Positions 54,624-62,860 of a stretch of 64,000 nucleotides of DNA are shown here, in pieces. Position numbers and translations under genes: made by a program. Every line of letters starts with the position of its first letter. Within the stretch, counting starts at the first letter, position 1. The notes under the pieces were generated by a model. It worked only from the letters and a program-made list of their open reading frames with translations. It did no database searches and was not told the origin of the DNA. Source of the DNA: Gammaproteobacteria bacterium (GTDB lineage: Bacteria > Pseudomonadota > Gammaproteobacteria > Pseudomonadales > Pseudohongiellaceae); contig PBYU01000023.1 of the NCBI GenBank assembly GCA_002730035.1, positions 38,496-102,495 of the forward strand, given 5' to 3'.

Positions 54624-55361
54624 ATGCAAGCAGCTCAGTGGCAGCAGGTAATCCTGACCGATCTTCGCAAGGTGTTGGCAGAACCCTTCTTCTGGCTGAT
54701 TCTGTTGGCGCCGCTGCTATTGGCTTGGGGATTGCACTATCTATTGCCTTCACTCGCCGAGCGGTTTCAGAATTTTGATCTGACGGACTACTATCCAATC
54801 ATCGTCGCGCTATTGATTCTTACGCCACCGTTGTACTACGGCGTTGTACTGGGCCTGTTATTGTTAGAAGAGAAGGACGAGAACGTGTTGCTGGCGGTGG
54901 CGGTGACTCCAATAACACTACGCAATTATCTGTTCGCACGCGTGGCCGTCTACACACTGGTCAGTCTGCCGCTAATCTTCGTGGTGCATGAATTGATCGG
55001 TGTTATTGAGATCGACCGGACACAGCTGGCTTTGATCGCTATAGTCACGTCGCTGAATACACCGCTGCTCGTCATGTTACTGGCGGCATTTTGCAAAAAC
55101 CAGCTGGAAGGATTCGTCATCGGCAAGGGCATGAGTCCCTTGCTCCTGCTACCGCTGGCGATGTTTTTCGTACCTGACTACTGGCATGTTCTGTGCGGGA
55201 TCTTGCCTACCTACTGGCCGATAATCGCCTATTTCACTGCTGTCAGTGAAGCGGGATCGGGGCTGTTTTTTGGCTTCGCCATCGTGATGGCTATCGTCAT
55301 GCAAACTTTGGCAATAGTGTGGCTATACCGGTGTTTCGATAAGGGACTGACGACGGCTTGA
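54624..55361 (+). CDS. ABC-2 type permease subunit 2
   Basis: A 245-residue membrane protein with six predicted helices, beginning QQVILTDLRKVLAEPFFWLI with an amphipathic coupling helix before helix 1. The central block LLEEKDENVLLAVAVTPITL is typical of ABC-2 permeases. GAGGA lies upstream. It closes the exporter operon; the next gene is 86 bases away and differs in character. Confidence 0.88.
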   Translation: MQAAQWQQVILTDLRKVLAEPFFWLILLAPLLLAWGLHYLLPSLAERFQNFDLTDYYPIIVALLILTPPLYYGVVLGLLLLEEKDENVLLAVAVTPITLRNYLFARVAVYTLVSLPLIFVVHELIGVIEIDRTQLALIAIVTSLNTPLLVMLLAAFCKNQLEGFVIGKGMSPLLLLPLAMFFVPDYWHVLCGILPTYWPIIAYFTAVSEAGSGLFFGFAIVMAIVMQTLAIVWLYRCFDKGLTTA

Positions 55362-55447
55362 TTCAGATGAACGGCCTTGATTAATGGCATGATGTAGTTT
55401 ACTTTCAGAGGGTTAGGGGAGGGGACACGCAGGAGAGAGATAGCGAT

Positions 55448-56440
55448 ATGAATACTTTGAAGCGATTGCTCGCCATAGCAGTAGTTATGCTTGCCAGCAC
55501 AGCCCTGGCCCAGGATTACCTGCCTGCGCGCACGGCTTCCGGAAAGCCAGATCTGCAAGGATTCTGGACTAATGCCTCGCTCACTACCATGCAGCGATCA
55601 GCGAATTACAGAGAAGTGGGCCTTATCATTCCGGATGACCGTCTGGTTGAGCTGACCGCCGATCATCATCAAAACGTGCGGCAGGCTACCGACGACAATC
55701 AGGTGCAGGGTCAGGTACCCGATGGTAAGGATCTGGGCCGTGGTCGTGGTTACAACGCATTCTGGGTCGACCCGGGTTCTAAATTTGGCTCGGTGAAAGG
55801 CCAGGAGCGAACATCCTGGATAACCTACCCGGAAGATGGCCGTATTCCGTTTTCCGAAGAAGGCAGCCAGTTGCGTCGCCAGAATTTCAGCAAATTCTCC
55901 GGCAATGACGGCCCTGAGGGCAGGGCGCTGGGAGAACGTTGCATCATCGGATTTGGCAGCACCGGTGGTCCACCTATGAATAACGTGTTGTACAACAACA
56001 TGTATCAGATAGTGCAAACCGATGACTACCTGGTGATTATGGTGGAGATGGTGCATGACGCGCGCATCATCCCCATCAACGGAGAGCATCGCCCGGACGC
56101 TCTGGAGCCCTGGCTTGGAGACTCGGTCGCCTACTGGGATGACGACACCCTGGTAGTGGAAACGGTAAATCTACATCCCCAGCAAGCTCCTCGTAATTCG
56201 GCCGCACTGACCAAGCAGGGTAAGGTCATCGAGCGATTCACACGCTACTCTGAAGAGCAGATTCTTTATGAGTTTGAAGTGACTGATCCGGTTTATTACA
56301 CCGAAAGCTGGCGCGGCGAGATGAGCTTCAATGCGACCGACACTCAGCCTTACGAGTACGCCTGTCACGAAGGTAACTATGGACTGACTGGTATTCTGGC
56401 TGGCGCACGCAGACTAGAGCAATTGGAAGATTCCAATTAG
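55448..56440 (+). CDS. Secreted GKPDLxGxW family protein, function unknown
   Basis: A 330-residue protein with a signal peptide ending STALAQ and the N-terminal signature SGKPDLQGFWTNA. Later blocks are ERCIIGFGSTGGPPMNN, YLVIMVEMVHDARIIPINGE and SVAYWDDDTLVVETVNLHP, with CHEGNYGLTG at the end. It shares the start, the YWDDD-type block and the overall order with the lipoprotein at 41611. The ribosome site is AGGAGAG. A terminator follows 20 bases after the stop. Confidence 0.75.
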   Translation: MNTLKRLLAIAVVMLASTALAQDYLPARTASGKPDLQGFWTNASLTTMQRSANYREVGLIIPDDRLVELTADHHQNVRQATDDNQVQGQVPDGKDLGRGRGYNAFWVDPGSKFGSVKGQERTSWITYPEDGRIPFSEEGSQLRRQNFSKFSGNDGPEGRALGERCIIGFGSTGGPPMNNVLYNNMYQIVQTDDYLVIMVEMVHDARIIPINGEHRPDALEPWLGDSVAYWDDDTLVVETVNLHPQQAPRNSAALTKQGKVIERFTRYSEEQILYEFEVTDPVYYTESWRGEMSFNATDTQPYEYACHEGNYGLTGILAGARRLEQLEDSN

Positions 56441-56460
56441 TGCTTTAGCTTAGATGTCAT

Positions 56461-56488
56461 AAAAAAGGGGCCAGTTGGCCCCTTTTTT
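56461..56488. terminator. Bidirectional Rho-independent terminator
   Basis: AAAAAAGGGGCC and GGCCCCTTTTTT form a 12-base stem around an AGTT loop with a T-run. It serves the gene at 55448 and, on the other strand, the convergent channel gene at 56505. Confidence 0.95.
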
Positions 56489-56504
56489 TCGGTTGGCTCA
56501 TTGT

Positions 56505-56933
56505 CTATTTATCATCTTTCCAGAACTGCGTCATCTCCATGAACATAAAGGAGGCAGACCACGTGATGAGGGATAGGCCAGTAATAGCTTCCAGCCCGGA
56601 TAGAAACCTTAATTGACCAAATGGCTCGATGTCGCCGTAGCCTACTGTTGTGTAATTAGAGAATGAAAAATACACGCAGTCGATCAGACTGCCATCGAAA
56701 TTGCCCGCCAGATGACCAAACCCACCATTTTGATTCATTAAGTAGAACGCTACGCCGAACATCCACACTTCCACGACATGCGCGCAGATCGTACCGAACA
56801 CGCCAATAATCACTCTCAACCGATGTTTGATTCTTAGCTTGGGAATAATAATGGAGAGAAACCGTAGAATTTCATAATGCAGCACAACTGCTGCAGTCAC
56901 CAGCAGCGTAATAATTAGGAATGCGCTGACCAT
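56505..56933 (-). CDS. Two-TM potassium channel-like protein
   Basis: A 142-residue inner-membrane protein with the pore sequence FSNYTTVGYGDIEPFG; TVGYGD is the potassium selectivity filter. It has an N-terminal helix, a second helix around CAHVVEVWMFGVAFYL, the pore loop and a last helix ending WSASFMFMEMTQF. It lacks the cytoplasmic RCK regulatory domain, as in minimal ion_trans_2 channels. It may act alone in potassium or membrane-potential balance. Confidence 0.9.
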   Translation of the reverse strand: MVSAFLIITLLVTAAVVLHYEILRFLSIIIPKLRIKHRLRVIIGVFGTICAHVVEVWMFGVAFYLMNQNGGFGHLAGNFDGSLIDCVYFSFSNYTTVGYGDIEPFGQLRFLSGLEAITGLSLITWSASFMFMEMTQFWKDDK

Positions 56934-57017
56934 CTAAAGATTCTATAGTAGAGAGAGAAACTAAGGGTAGAATGCCTTTCAACGAATAGCAACTCCAGGC
57001 TCAGGCGGTAGCACAAG

Positions 57018-58409
57018 ATGAAGATTTGGAACTCAGTAATTCTACTGGCGATCATGCTGGCAACCATTACTGTCAGCGCACAACGGGATATACCGGCGGA
57101 TGACCAACAGTTATTGGTTGAGATTTACAAGGAATTGGTCGAGTATAAGACCACGGCTTCCGAGCAGAACAACACACGCGCCGTGGAAGGGATGGCAGCC
57201 TGGCTGCAGGCTGCCGGATTTGCCGCCGAGGATATCTTTATTGGCGGCGCACTACCTCATAAAGGCAACCTGGTTGTGCGCTACCGCGGCACTGGCTCGC
57301 GTCAGCCAATCATCCTGATGGCTCATATCGATGTGGTGGAAGCGGAGCGAGATGATTGGAACCTCGATCCATTCGTGTTGAATGAAGACGAGGATTACTT
57401 CTATGGTCGGGGTACCCTCGATGACAAGGCAATGGCGGCGATCTTCACTGCCAATCTGGTGCGTTTCAAGCGGGAAGGGTATGTGCCGAACCGGGATATC
57501 GTGGTGGCGCTTACCTCTGATGAGGAAACCGGGGGCAGCAACGGCATCAATTGGCTGCTGGCTAATCAACCTGGATTGATTCGAGGAGACCTGGCGATTA
57601 ACGAGGGTGGGTACGGGTTATTGCAGGACGGACAACCGCTTGCCACCACCATTCAGATAGCCGAAAAAATCTTCGCCACGTTCCAGGTAACTGCCCGCAA
57701 TCCGGGTGGGCATTCCTCCCTGCCTAGGGATGACAATGCGATCTACGATCTGGCGGTAGCCCTGTTGAAAATAAGGGATTTCGATTTTCCAGTGCAGCTG
57801 AATGATGTGATGCGTGTCAGTTTTGAACGCCAGGCTGAGATAAATAGCGGCCAGCGAGCCGAAGATTTTCGCGCGTTACTACAAGAGCCGATTCCTCAAG
57901 ATTCGTTGGGTCGGCTCAGTGCGGAAGCGGCGATTAATGCCCAGCTGCGCACGACCGCGGTGGCAACCCTGCTCGATGGAGGTCACGCGTCGAATGCGCT
58001 GGCCCAGACAGCCGTGGCGACGGTGAATGTTAGAATGCTGCCGGGCTCCGATCCCCAGGATGTGCTCCGGACCTTGACCCGGGTGGTAGACAACTCTGAA
58101 CTTGAAGTCGTCTACCGTGGCGGTGGCAGGATGTCCGAACCTTCTCCCCTGACTGAAGAGATAATGAATGCCGTAGAGTCGGTAACCGAATCAATGTGGC
58201 CAGGTGTCACAGTTATGCCGACCATGTCTACAGGTGCTACCGATGGCGCCAAGATGCGCATTGCCGGTATCCCCACCTATGGCGTATCCGGAATATTCGT
58301 AGATCGTAACGACATGCGTATCCATGGGCAGGATGAACGCCTGCTCAAGAAATCACTTTATGAGGGCTATGATTTTCTATATCGCCTGGCACAAGAACTA
58401 AGTCAGTAG
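57018..58409 (+). CDS. M20 family metallopeptidase, secreted
   Basis: A 463-residue peptidase with a signal peptide ending ITVSAQ. Zinc ligands and base lie in LMAHIDVVEAERDDWNLDPF, YFYGRGTLDDKAMAA, ALTSDEETGGSNGINW, AINEGGYG and, at the end, RIHGQDERLL. Compared with the M20 protein at 36244, it is similar in size but not close in sequence. It probably hydrolyses peptides or acyl amino acids in the periplasm. It lies 34 bases before the small cupin gene, so the two may be co-transcribed. Confidence 0.92.
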   Translation: MKIWNSVILLAIMLATITVSAQRDIPADDQQLLVEIYKELVEYKTTASEQNNTRAVEGMAAWLQAAGFAAEDIFIGGALPHKGNLVVRYRGTGSRQPIILMAHIDVVEAERDDWNLDPFVLNEDEDYFYGRGTLDDKAMAAIFTANLVRFKREGYVPNRDIVVALTSDEETGGSNGINWLLANQPGLIRGDLAINEGGYGLLQDGQPLATTIQIAEKIFATFQVTARNPGGHSSLPRDDNAIYDLAVALLKIRDFDFPVQLNDVMRVSFERQAEINSGQRAEDFRALLQEPIPQDSLGRLSAEAAINAQLRTTAVATLLDGGHASNALAQTAVATVNVRMLPGSDPQDVLRTLTRVVDNSELEVVYRGGGRMSEPSPLTEEIMNAVESVTESMWPGVTVMPTMSTGATDGAKMRIAGIPTYGVSGIFVDRNDMRIHGQDERLLKKSLYEGYDFLYRLAQELSQ

Positions 58410-58443
58410 CCAATGATCATTTGGATTTGATACGGGAACGACC

Positions 58444-58842
58444 ATGAAAAATTTCTATTTTTGTAAAATCCTATCACTACTCGTACTGATTGTGTGGTCC
58501 GGCCAACTGTATGCCGCTGATGCACCACTGAACACAACATTTGAACTGCCTGCGATGCTGCAGGGCCAGGAGATGCGCATCGTCGAAGTCAATCTGGCAC
58601 CCGGCCAGGCGTCATCGCCGCATCGGCACAACGCACACGTCTATGTCTATGTGCTGCAGGGCGAAGTCGAGATGCAGGTCAGAGGCGGGCCGATTAGAAG
58701 GCTTAAGGTGGGAGACACATTCTATGAATTACCGGATGACATTCATCAGGTGAGCAGAAATGTCAGTACCTCGGCACCGGCAAAGTTCCTGGTGCACATG
58801 ATTAAGAAAGCAGGAGAACCGGCAACTGTGCCAGTTCCGTAG
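58444..58842 (+). CDS. Small secreted cupin protein
   Basis: A 132-residue cupin with a signal peptide (ILSLLVLIVWSGQLYA). Cupin motif 1 is SPHRHNAHVYVYVLQGEVEM and motif 2 is DTFYELPDDIHQVSRN. The HRHN...E cluster is the expected metal site. It follows the M20 gene by 34 bases. No reaction is known; similar cupins act as metal-dependent dioxygenase-like or binding proteins. Confidence 0.88.
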   Translation: MKNFYFCKILSLLVLIVWSGQLYAADAPLNTTFELPAMLQGQEMRIVEVNLAPGQASSPHRHNAHVYVYVLQGEVEMQVRGGPIRRLKVGDTFYELPDDIHQVSRNVSTSAPAKFLVHMIKKAGEPATVPVP

Positions 58843-58874
58843 CTTGCCTGACCAGCGCAACCGATGGCCGGGGT

Positions 58875-59630
58875 TTAATGGGTGAGTGAGTAGATCAGGT
58901 AGTTTATGCCGAGCTGGTAGGCCGAATTGGCATATTGGGTGGGATACCATTGATCGTAGGTATGTTCCCAGCCATCGCCCATGTCTGAATTCCAGTTAAT
59001 CAGCACCATTATCCGGCCGGAGTCGTCCAGGATGGCATGGTTGCTGGCAACGTCTATACCTGCCTGACCGAAACCCTGTCGCCCTCGACGACCCGGTATC
59101 ATCTGCGCCCCGTTAATATCGTAGAATGTATGGAAGATTTCGTGATTGGATTGCAGTTCTATTAATTCGCGGTCGGGAAACAACAGCGCAAAATCACGGT
59201 AGAAGGAATCCCACTGCCGCACACCCCAGAAGTCGTCGATCAGCAGAAAACCGCCACGCAGCAGATATTCCCGCAGATTCTCTATTTCCCTTGGTGTCAG
59301 AGAGAGGCCACCGCCGCGACCCATCTCCAGAGCATAGAGAAAGGGGTAGTCAAAAATCTCCTCATCATCGAAGCGCAGCACAATTGGCTGACTCATTACT
59401 CGCACATTAGTGAGTCTCGCCACGCCACGCAGGAAATTCTCATCGGCAGCTGGAAAGTCCGTGAGCCAGGGGCCGCCGTAATAGCCGCCGGAGAAATAGC
59501 TGTCGTATTGGATGCGAACGAAGGCGAATTCGCCGGCGATATCATAAAGATCTGGATTGTCCAGCTGCGCCTGGGATGGCTGGGCAATAGGTAGAATCAG
59601 TAGTGCCAGGGCGAAAACTTGTAGTCTCAT
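58875..59630 (-). CDS. DUF4159 domain secreted protein
   Basis: A 251-residue exported protein (signal peptide ending IAQPSQA) made up of a single DUF4159 domain. The recognisable parts are EFAFVRIQYDSYFSGGYYGG, YPFLYALEMGRGGGLSLTPR and LREYLLRGGFLLIDDFWGV. The GGFLLIDDFWG segment matches the glutamine amidotransferase-like fold of this family. Other family members occur at the C-terminus of membrane proteins with MoxR/VWA systems. Function is unknown. It is divergent from the TPR/TonB-like gene. Confidence 0.88.
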   Translation of the reverse strand: MRLQVFALALLILPIAQPSQAQLDNPDLYDIAGEFAFVRIQYDSYFSGGYYGGPWLTDFPAADENFLRGVARLTNVRVMSQPIVLRFDDEEIFDYPFLYALEMGRGGGLSLTPREIENLREYLLRGGFLLIDDFWGVRQWDSFYRDFALLFPDRELIELQSNHEIFHTFYDINGAQMIPGRRGRQGFGQAGIDVASNHAILDDSGRIMVLINWNSDMGDGWEHTYDQWYPTQYANSAYQLGINYLIYSLTH

Positions 59631-59738
59631 AGGATTGAACGATCGTATTCACGGAATTGACCGCCGCTAGTTTGTATCGACAAGCTGCAGAGATCAAGTT
59701 ATTGTCAGGAGTCAAACCCTGCGGCGGTCTTCATTACT

Positions 59739-61163
59739 ATGAATCGTCTGTTCAACAGATGCCACTCTCTCTGTCTGTGTGTTTCTCTAGTGTTCCTGCC
59801 GTTGGCCGCTCTAAGCCAGGATCAGGCCACTGTAAGCAATGATGTGCTGCGAGATATTCAGCGCTACCAGGCTCAGTTGGAGGAACTGGAATCCGGATTC
59901 GGGCCCTTCGACAGCAGCTTATTGGAACCGCTTGGCGCCATCGCAGAATTGTTAACCCGAGCCGGTGCCTATCAGCAGGTCACCGAGATTCAGAATCGTC
60001 AACTGGCGCTACTGCGTACTTCCCTGGGGCTCGAGCATCCAGACCTGGTGCCCATGGTGCGTGCCATCATTGATAACCAGCGACGCCTGGGCAACTGGCA
60101 GGAAATTTCCGATCGCCTCGAATACATTCGATTTCTACAGGCGGCAAACCATGGCAATGAGTCCGATGAGATGTTCGCCGCTATCGAGAACCAGGCTCAG
60201 TGGTACCAAGCGCGAGTCGCTATCGATGGGTCGACCTCACCGACACGCAATTTCATGAAGGCACATGAGTTGTACGAAGAGTTGGAAGAGCTTGCCGAAG
60301 ATCGCTTCGGTAGAGACAGCCCCGAATTGATTCCCTGGTACTACAAGCGTGCGACCAGTTTTTCACGCATGGTGTCGCTGTTGAACAGTGATCAAAGATG
60401 GTCCGGGCGCATGCTTCAGGAAGTAATCCGTGCCGATGGCACCATGCGGCTCGAGCAATACACGCCGCGTGGGCTATCGAGTAACAATTTTTTCTTTGGC
60501 AACGGGCGACGTACCCCGGCGCTCAATGGAGATCTGTTGATCGGGGAGGCTTACCTGCGCGACGGACTGAGCCTGATCAACAAAGTACGCGACATCGCAG
60601 AGCAATCTGCTAATCTCGAAATGGAAGCGATGGCCGACCTGTATCACGGCGATTTCTACGTGTTGCTCAATCGTGGTACTGGCTCCCGTGACTACCGCAA
60701 GGCCCATGCAAAATTTCTGCAGGCCGGCATAAGCCCACAACGGGTGGAGGCAGTGTTTAACCGCCCGATGCCAATACCAATGGCGGATTTCTTTAGCGGT
60801 TTCTCTGAGTTGGAAGCCTACCAGGCTGCGAATCTGGCACAGCTGCAATCGAATTCCACTGCGAGAACCCACGTAGGGTTATTTACTGCCTGGCATGAGG
60901 ACGCGCGATCCATCCTCAAACCGGTTACTAACGATCCATTGCTGCGCATTGATTTACCTTATGAAATAGTCGAATTGAATTTTCGATTGAGTTCTCGAGG
61001 CAAGGCTTCTTCCATCAAATATGTTGTGGAGCGAGATGCAACAAGTGCCGATAGACAAGCCTATCGTGCCCTGCGCGACATACGCTTCAGACCCGCTATT
61101 ATAGAAGGCAAGCCCAAGCGACTTCGAGAATTGCAGCTGCGTTATCTGTTGTTTGAGGGGTAG
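59739..61163 (+). CDS. Secreted TPR-like protein with TonB-like C-terminal domain
   Basis: A 474-residue protein with a signal peptide ending LAALSQ. The N-terminal half has TPR-type helix pairs (LGLEHPDLVPMVRAIIDNQR, GNWQEISDRLEYIRFLQ). The C-terminal 70 residues, IVELNFRLSSRGKASSIKYV followed by YRALRDIRFRPAIIEGKP, read like the TonB C-terminal fold. It has no proline-rich spacer and no membrane helix after the signal peptide, so it is not a classical energy transducer. Role unknown. Confidence 0.72.
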   Translation: MNRLFNRCHSLCLCVSLVFLPLAALSQDQATVSNDVLRDIQRYQAQLEELESGFGPFDSSLLEPLGAIAELLTRAGAYQQVTEIQNRQLALLRTSLGLEHPDLVPMVRAIIDNQRRLGNWQEISDRLEYIRFLQAANHGNESDEMFAAIENQAQWYQARVAIDGSTSPTRNFMKAHELYEELEELAEDRFGRDSPELIPWYYKRATSFSRMVSLLNSDQRWSGRMLQEVIRADGTMRLEQYTPRGLSSNNFFFGNGRRTPALNGDLLIGEAYLRDGLSLINKVRDIAEQSANLEMEAMADLYHGDFYVLLNRGTGSRDYRKAHAKFLQAGISPQRVEAVFNRPMPIPMADFFSGFSELEAYQAANLAQLQSNSTARTHVGLFTAWHEDARSILKPVTNDPLLRIDLPYEIVELNFRLSSRGKASSIKYVVERDATSADRQAYRALRDIRFRPAIIEGKPKRLRELQLRYLLFEG

Positions 61164-61296
61164 TCTGCCAGGACACAGCGACTATGTTGCGCGTGGCTCG
61201 CATGAAAGAGCAGGGGCCAGGAGTCTTTCTTTGGCATCTCTATAGTAATCTGCCAGCTCTTCTTATTCATGTTGAGTTGGGATATGCTCAGCCGCC

Positions 61297-62520
61297 ATGA
61301 ACCAAACAGATACCATCTGGCGTAGCCTGGAGTTTCGGCACTATCTTGGCTCCACAGCATTCTCCGGAATCGCCTTCGCCATGCAGCAATTGCTGCTGGC
61401 CTGGATACTGATTGGGATTCTGGAATTACCTGCCACTCAGGTAGGCATCATCCAGGCGGCGGTGGGTATCCCCGGCATCTTCCTCATGCTGCTGGGAGGT
61501 GCGAGGGCGGATGACATCGATCCGCGCAGCCTGCTCATCCAGGTGTATTCAGTTGCGCCGTTATTGCCGTTGTTCCTGATCGCCATCATCAATTTCGAAC
61601 TGTTGAGTATCTGGTCCGTGCTGATCTGGGGTCTGGGAATGAGTGTGGTGGTCTCCTATTCGAGCCCGGCACAACAGGCCATCCTCAACCGGGTGGCGAG
61701 TAGTGAAGTTCAGAAGGCGGTGTCGGCAGCGACCGCAATCGGATTCATGGTGCAGATATTGGGGCTCGGTGTGGCAGGCACCATGGATGCCCTCGGGCTC
61801 ATTCCAGTATTGAGTTTTCAGGCACTATGTGTGGGACTGGGCGCCTTCGCGGTGCGTCGCCTCAACCCACAGACACCCACCCAAACCAACACCGAGCCCG
61901 CTTTGAGAAATATCGTAGCCGGGCTTAATGCGGTGTATCGTCACAAGGTCATCCTGCAGACACTGGTGATTAATTTCGTGTCGAGCATCTTCAATGCCGG
62001 TGCCTTCATGACCGTGTTTCCATTTATCATCAAGCGTATCTACGAAGGTGATGCACTGCTGTTGTCGATGATGATGATCATCTTCTATGGCGGTGCCACG
62101 GCGTCGAATTTCATTATGATTCGCCTCATGCCTCTGTTGCGTCCCGGCAGAATCTATCTTCTCATGCAATTTTCACGCATGTTGATACTGGGACTAATGT
62201 GGATTCAACCCAATTTCTGGTTGTTTGCCGTCGCCACGGTGGGATGGGGATTGAACATGGGAGTCACGCTGACGCTGGCCCGTACCATCGTGCAGGAATC
62301 TGCCAGTGAAGAATACCGGGCACGGATTATGTCAGTCTACAGCCTGGGACTACTAGGCAGTGCGCCCATCGGCGCGCTGTTGCTAGGCTGGATCATCGAA
62401 TCCTTCGGCACATTAAACGCACTGCTGCCGGCAATGTGTCTCTCGGTTATCCTGTTTGCCTACGGTGTTCTGTACAGCGATGTCTATAGTTACGAGTCGC
62501 CGCGCGATAAACACATTTAA
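61297..62520 (+). CDS. MFS transporter, EntS/MFS_3-like
   Basis: A 407-residue inner-membrane transporter with twelve predicted helices. It begins RSLEFRHYLGSTAFSGIAFA and has LLGGARADDIDPRSLLIQVY at the 2-3 loop. The later helix pattern (LLGSAPIGALLLGWIIESFG) fits the EntS group. It resembles the gene at 22234 in plan but not closely in sequence. The next gene is 340 bases away and has its own regulatory site. Confidence 0.88.
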   Translation: MNQTDTIWRSLEFRHYLGSTAFSGIAFAMQQLLLAWILIGILELPATQVGIIQAAVGIPGIFLMLLGGARADDIDPRSLLIQVYSVAPLLPLFLIAIINFELLSIWSVLIWGLGMSVVVSYSSPAQQAILNRVASSEVQKAVSAATAIGFMVQILGLGVAGTMDALGLIPVLSFQALCVGLGAFAVRRLNPQTPTQTNTEPALRNIVAGLNAVYRHKVILQTLVINFVSSIFNAGAFMTVFPFIIKRIYEGDALLLSMMMIIFYGGATASNFIMIRLMPLLRPGRIYLLMQFSRMLILGLMWIQPNFWLFAVATVGWGLNMGVTLTLARTIVQESASEEYRARIMSVYSLGLLGSAPIGALLLGWIIESFGTLNALLPAMCLSVILFAYGVLYSDVYSYESPRDKHI

Positions 62521-62860
62521 CTATTTTGAAACCACGTGAGTGTCAGAAAATTCGTTCCGACGCGCCAGGCTCTCTCCATAGCAGAAATCGGCATAATTTG
62601 CCTAGTTCAGGATCCGGCAAAACCCCCTTGATACCTGGCCTGCAACAAGAAAATATCTATAAATGTAACGGCTCGTCAGGAATTTGATCTAAATCAAAGA
62701 TGGTAGGGGCTGGCAACCTAGTCTGCTCGAGTTTATGAGATAGTTTCAGCTCAAGAATAAGCAGGGATCTTAAGTCAACGCTTTGCTGGCATTGGCAGCT
62801 ACAGGAAAGATTGAAACTGCGTTTGTGAAACTCAGTAAATCTATAGCATAGGAGCTAACC
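62521..62860 (+). other. Long regulatory intergenic stretch upstream of the redoxin gene
   Basis: This 340-base stretch has no supported gene. It holds the FNR-type box at 62684 and an AT-rich leader; the ribosome site of the next gene is AGGAGCTAACC just before 62861. No terminator hairpin was seen after the MFS gene. Confidence 0.6.
62684..62697. promoter_or_regulatory. Perfect FNR/ANR-type binding site
   Basis: TTGATCTAAATCAA matches the FNR-family consensus TTGAT-N4-ATCAA at all ten positions. It lies 164 bases before the start of the redoxin/cytochrome gene and within a non-coding stretch. No FNR gene is in this window; the site suggests oxygen- or nitric-oxide-responsive control of that gene. 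Confidence 0.75.
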
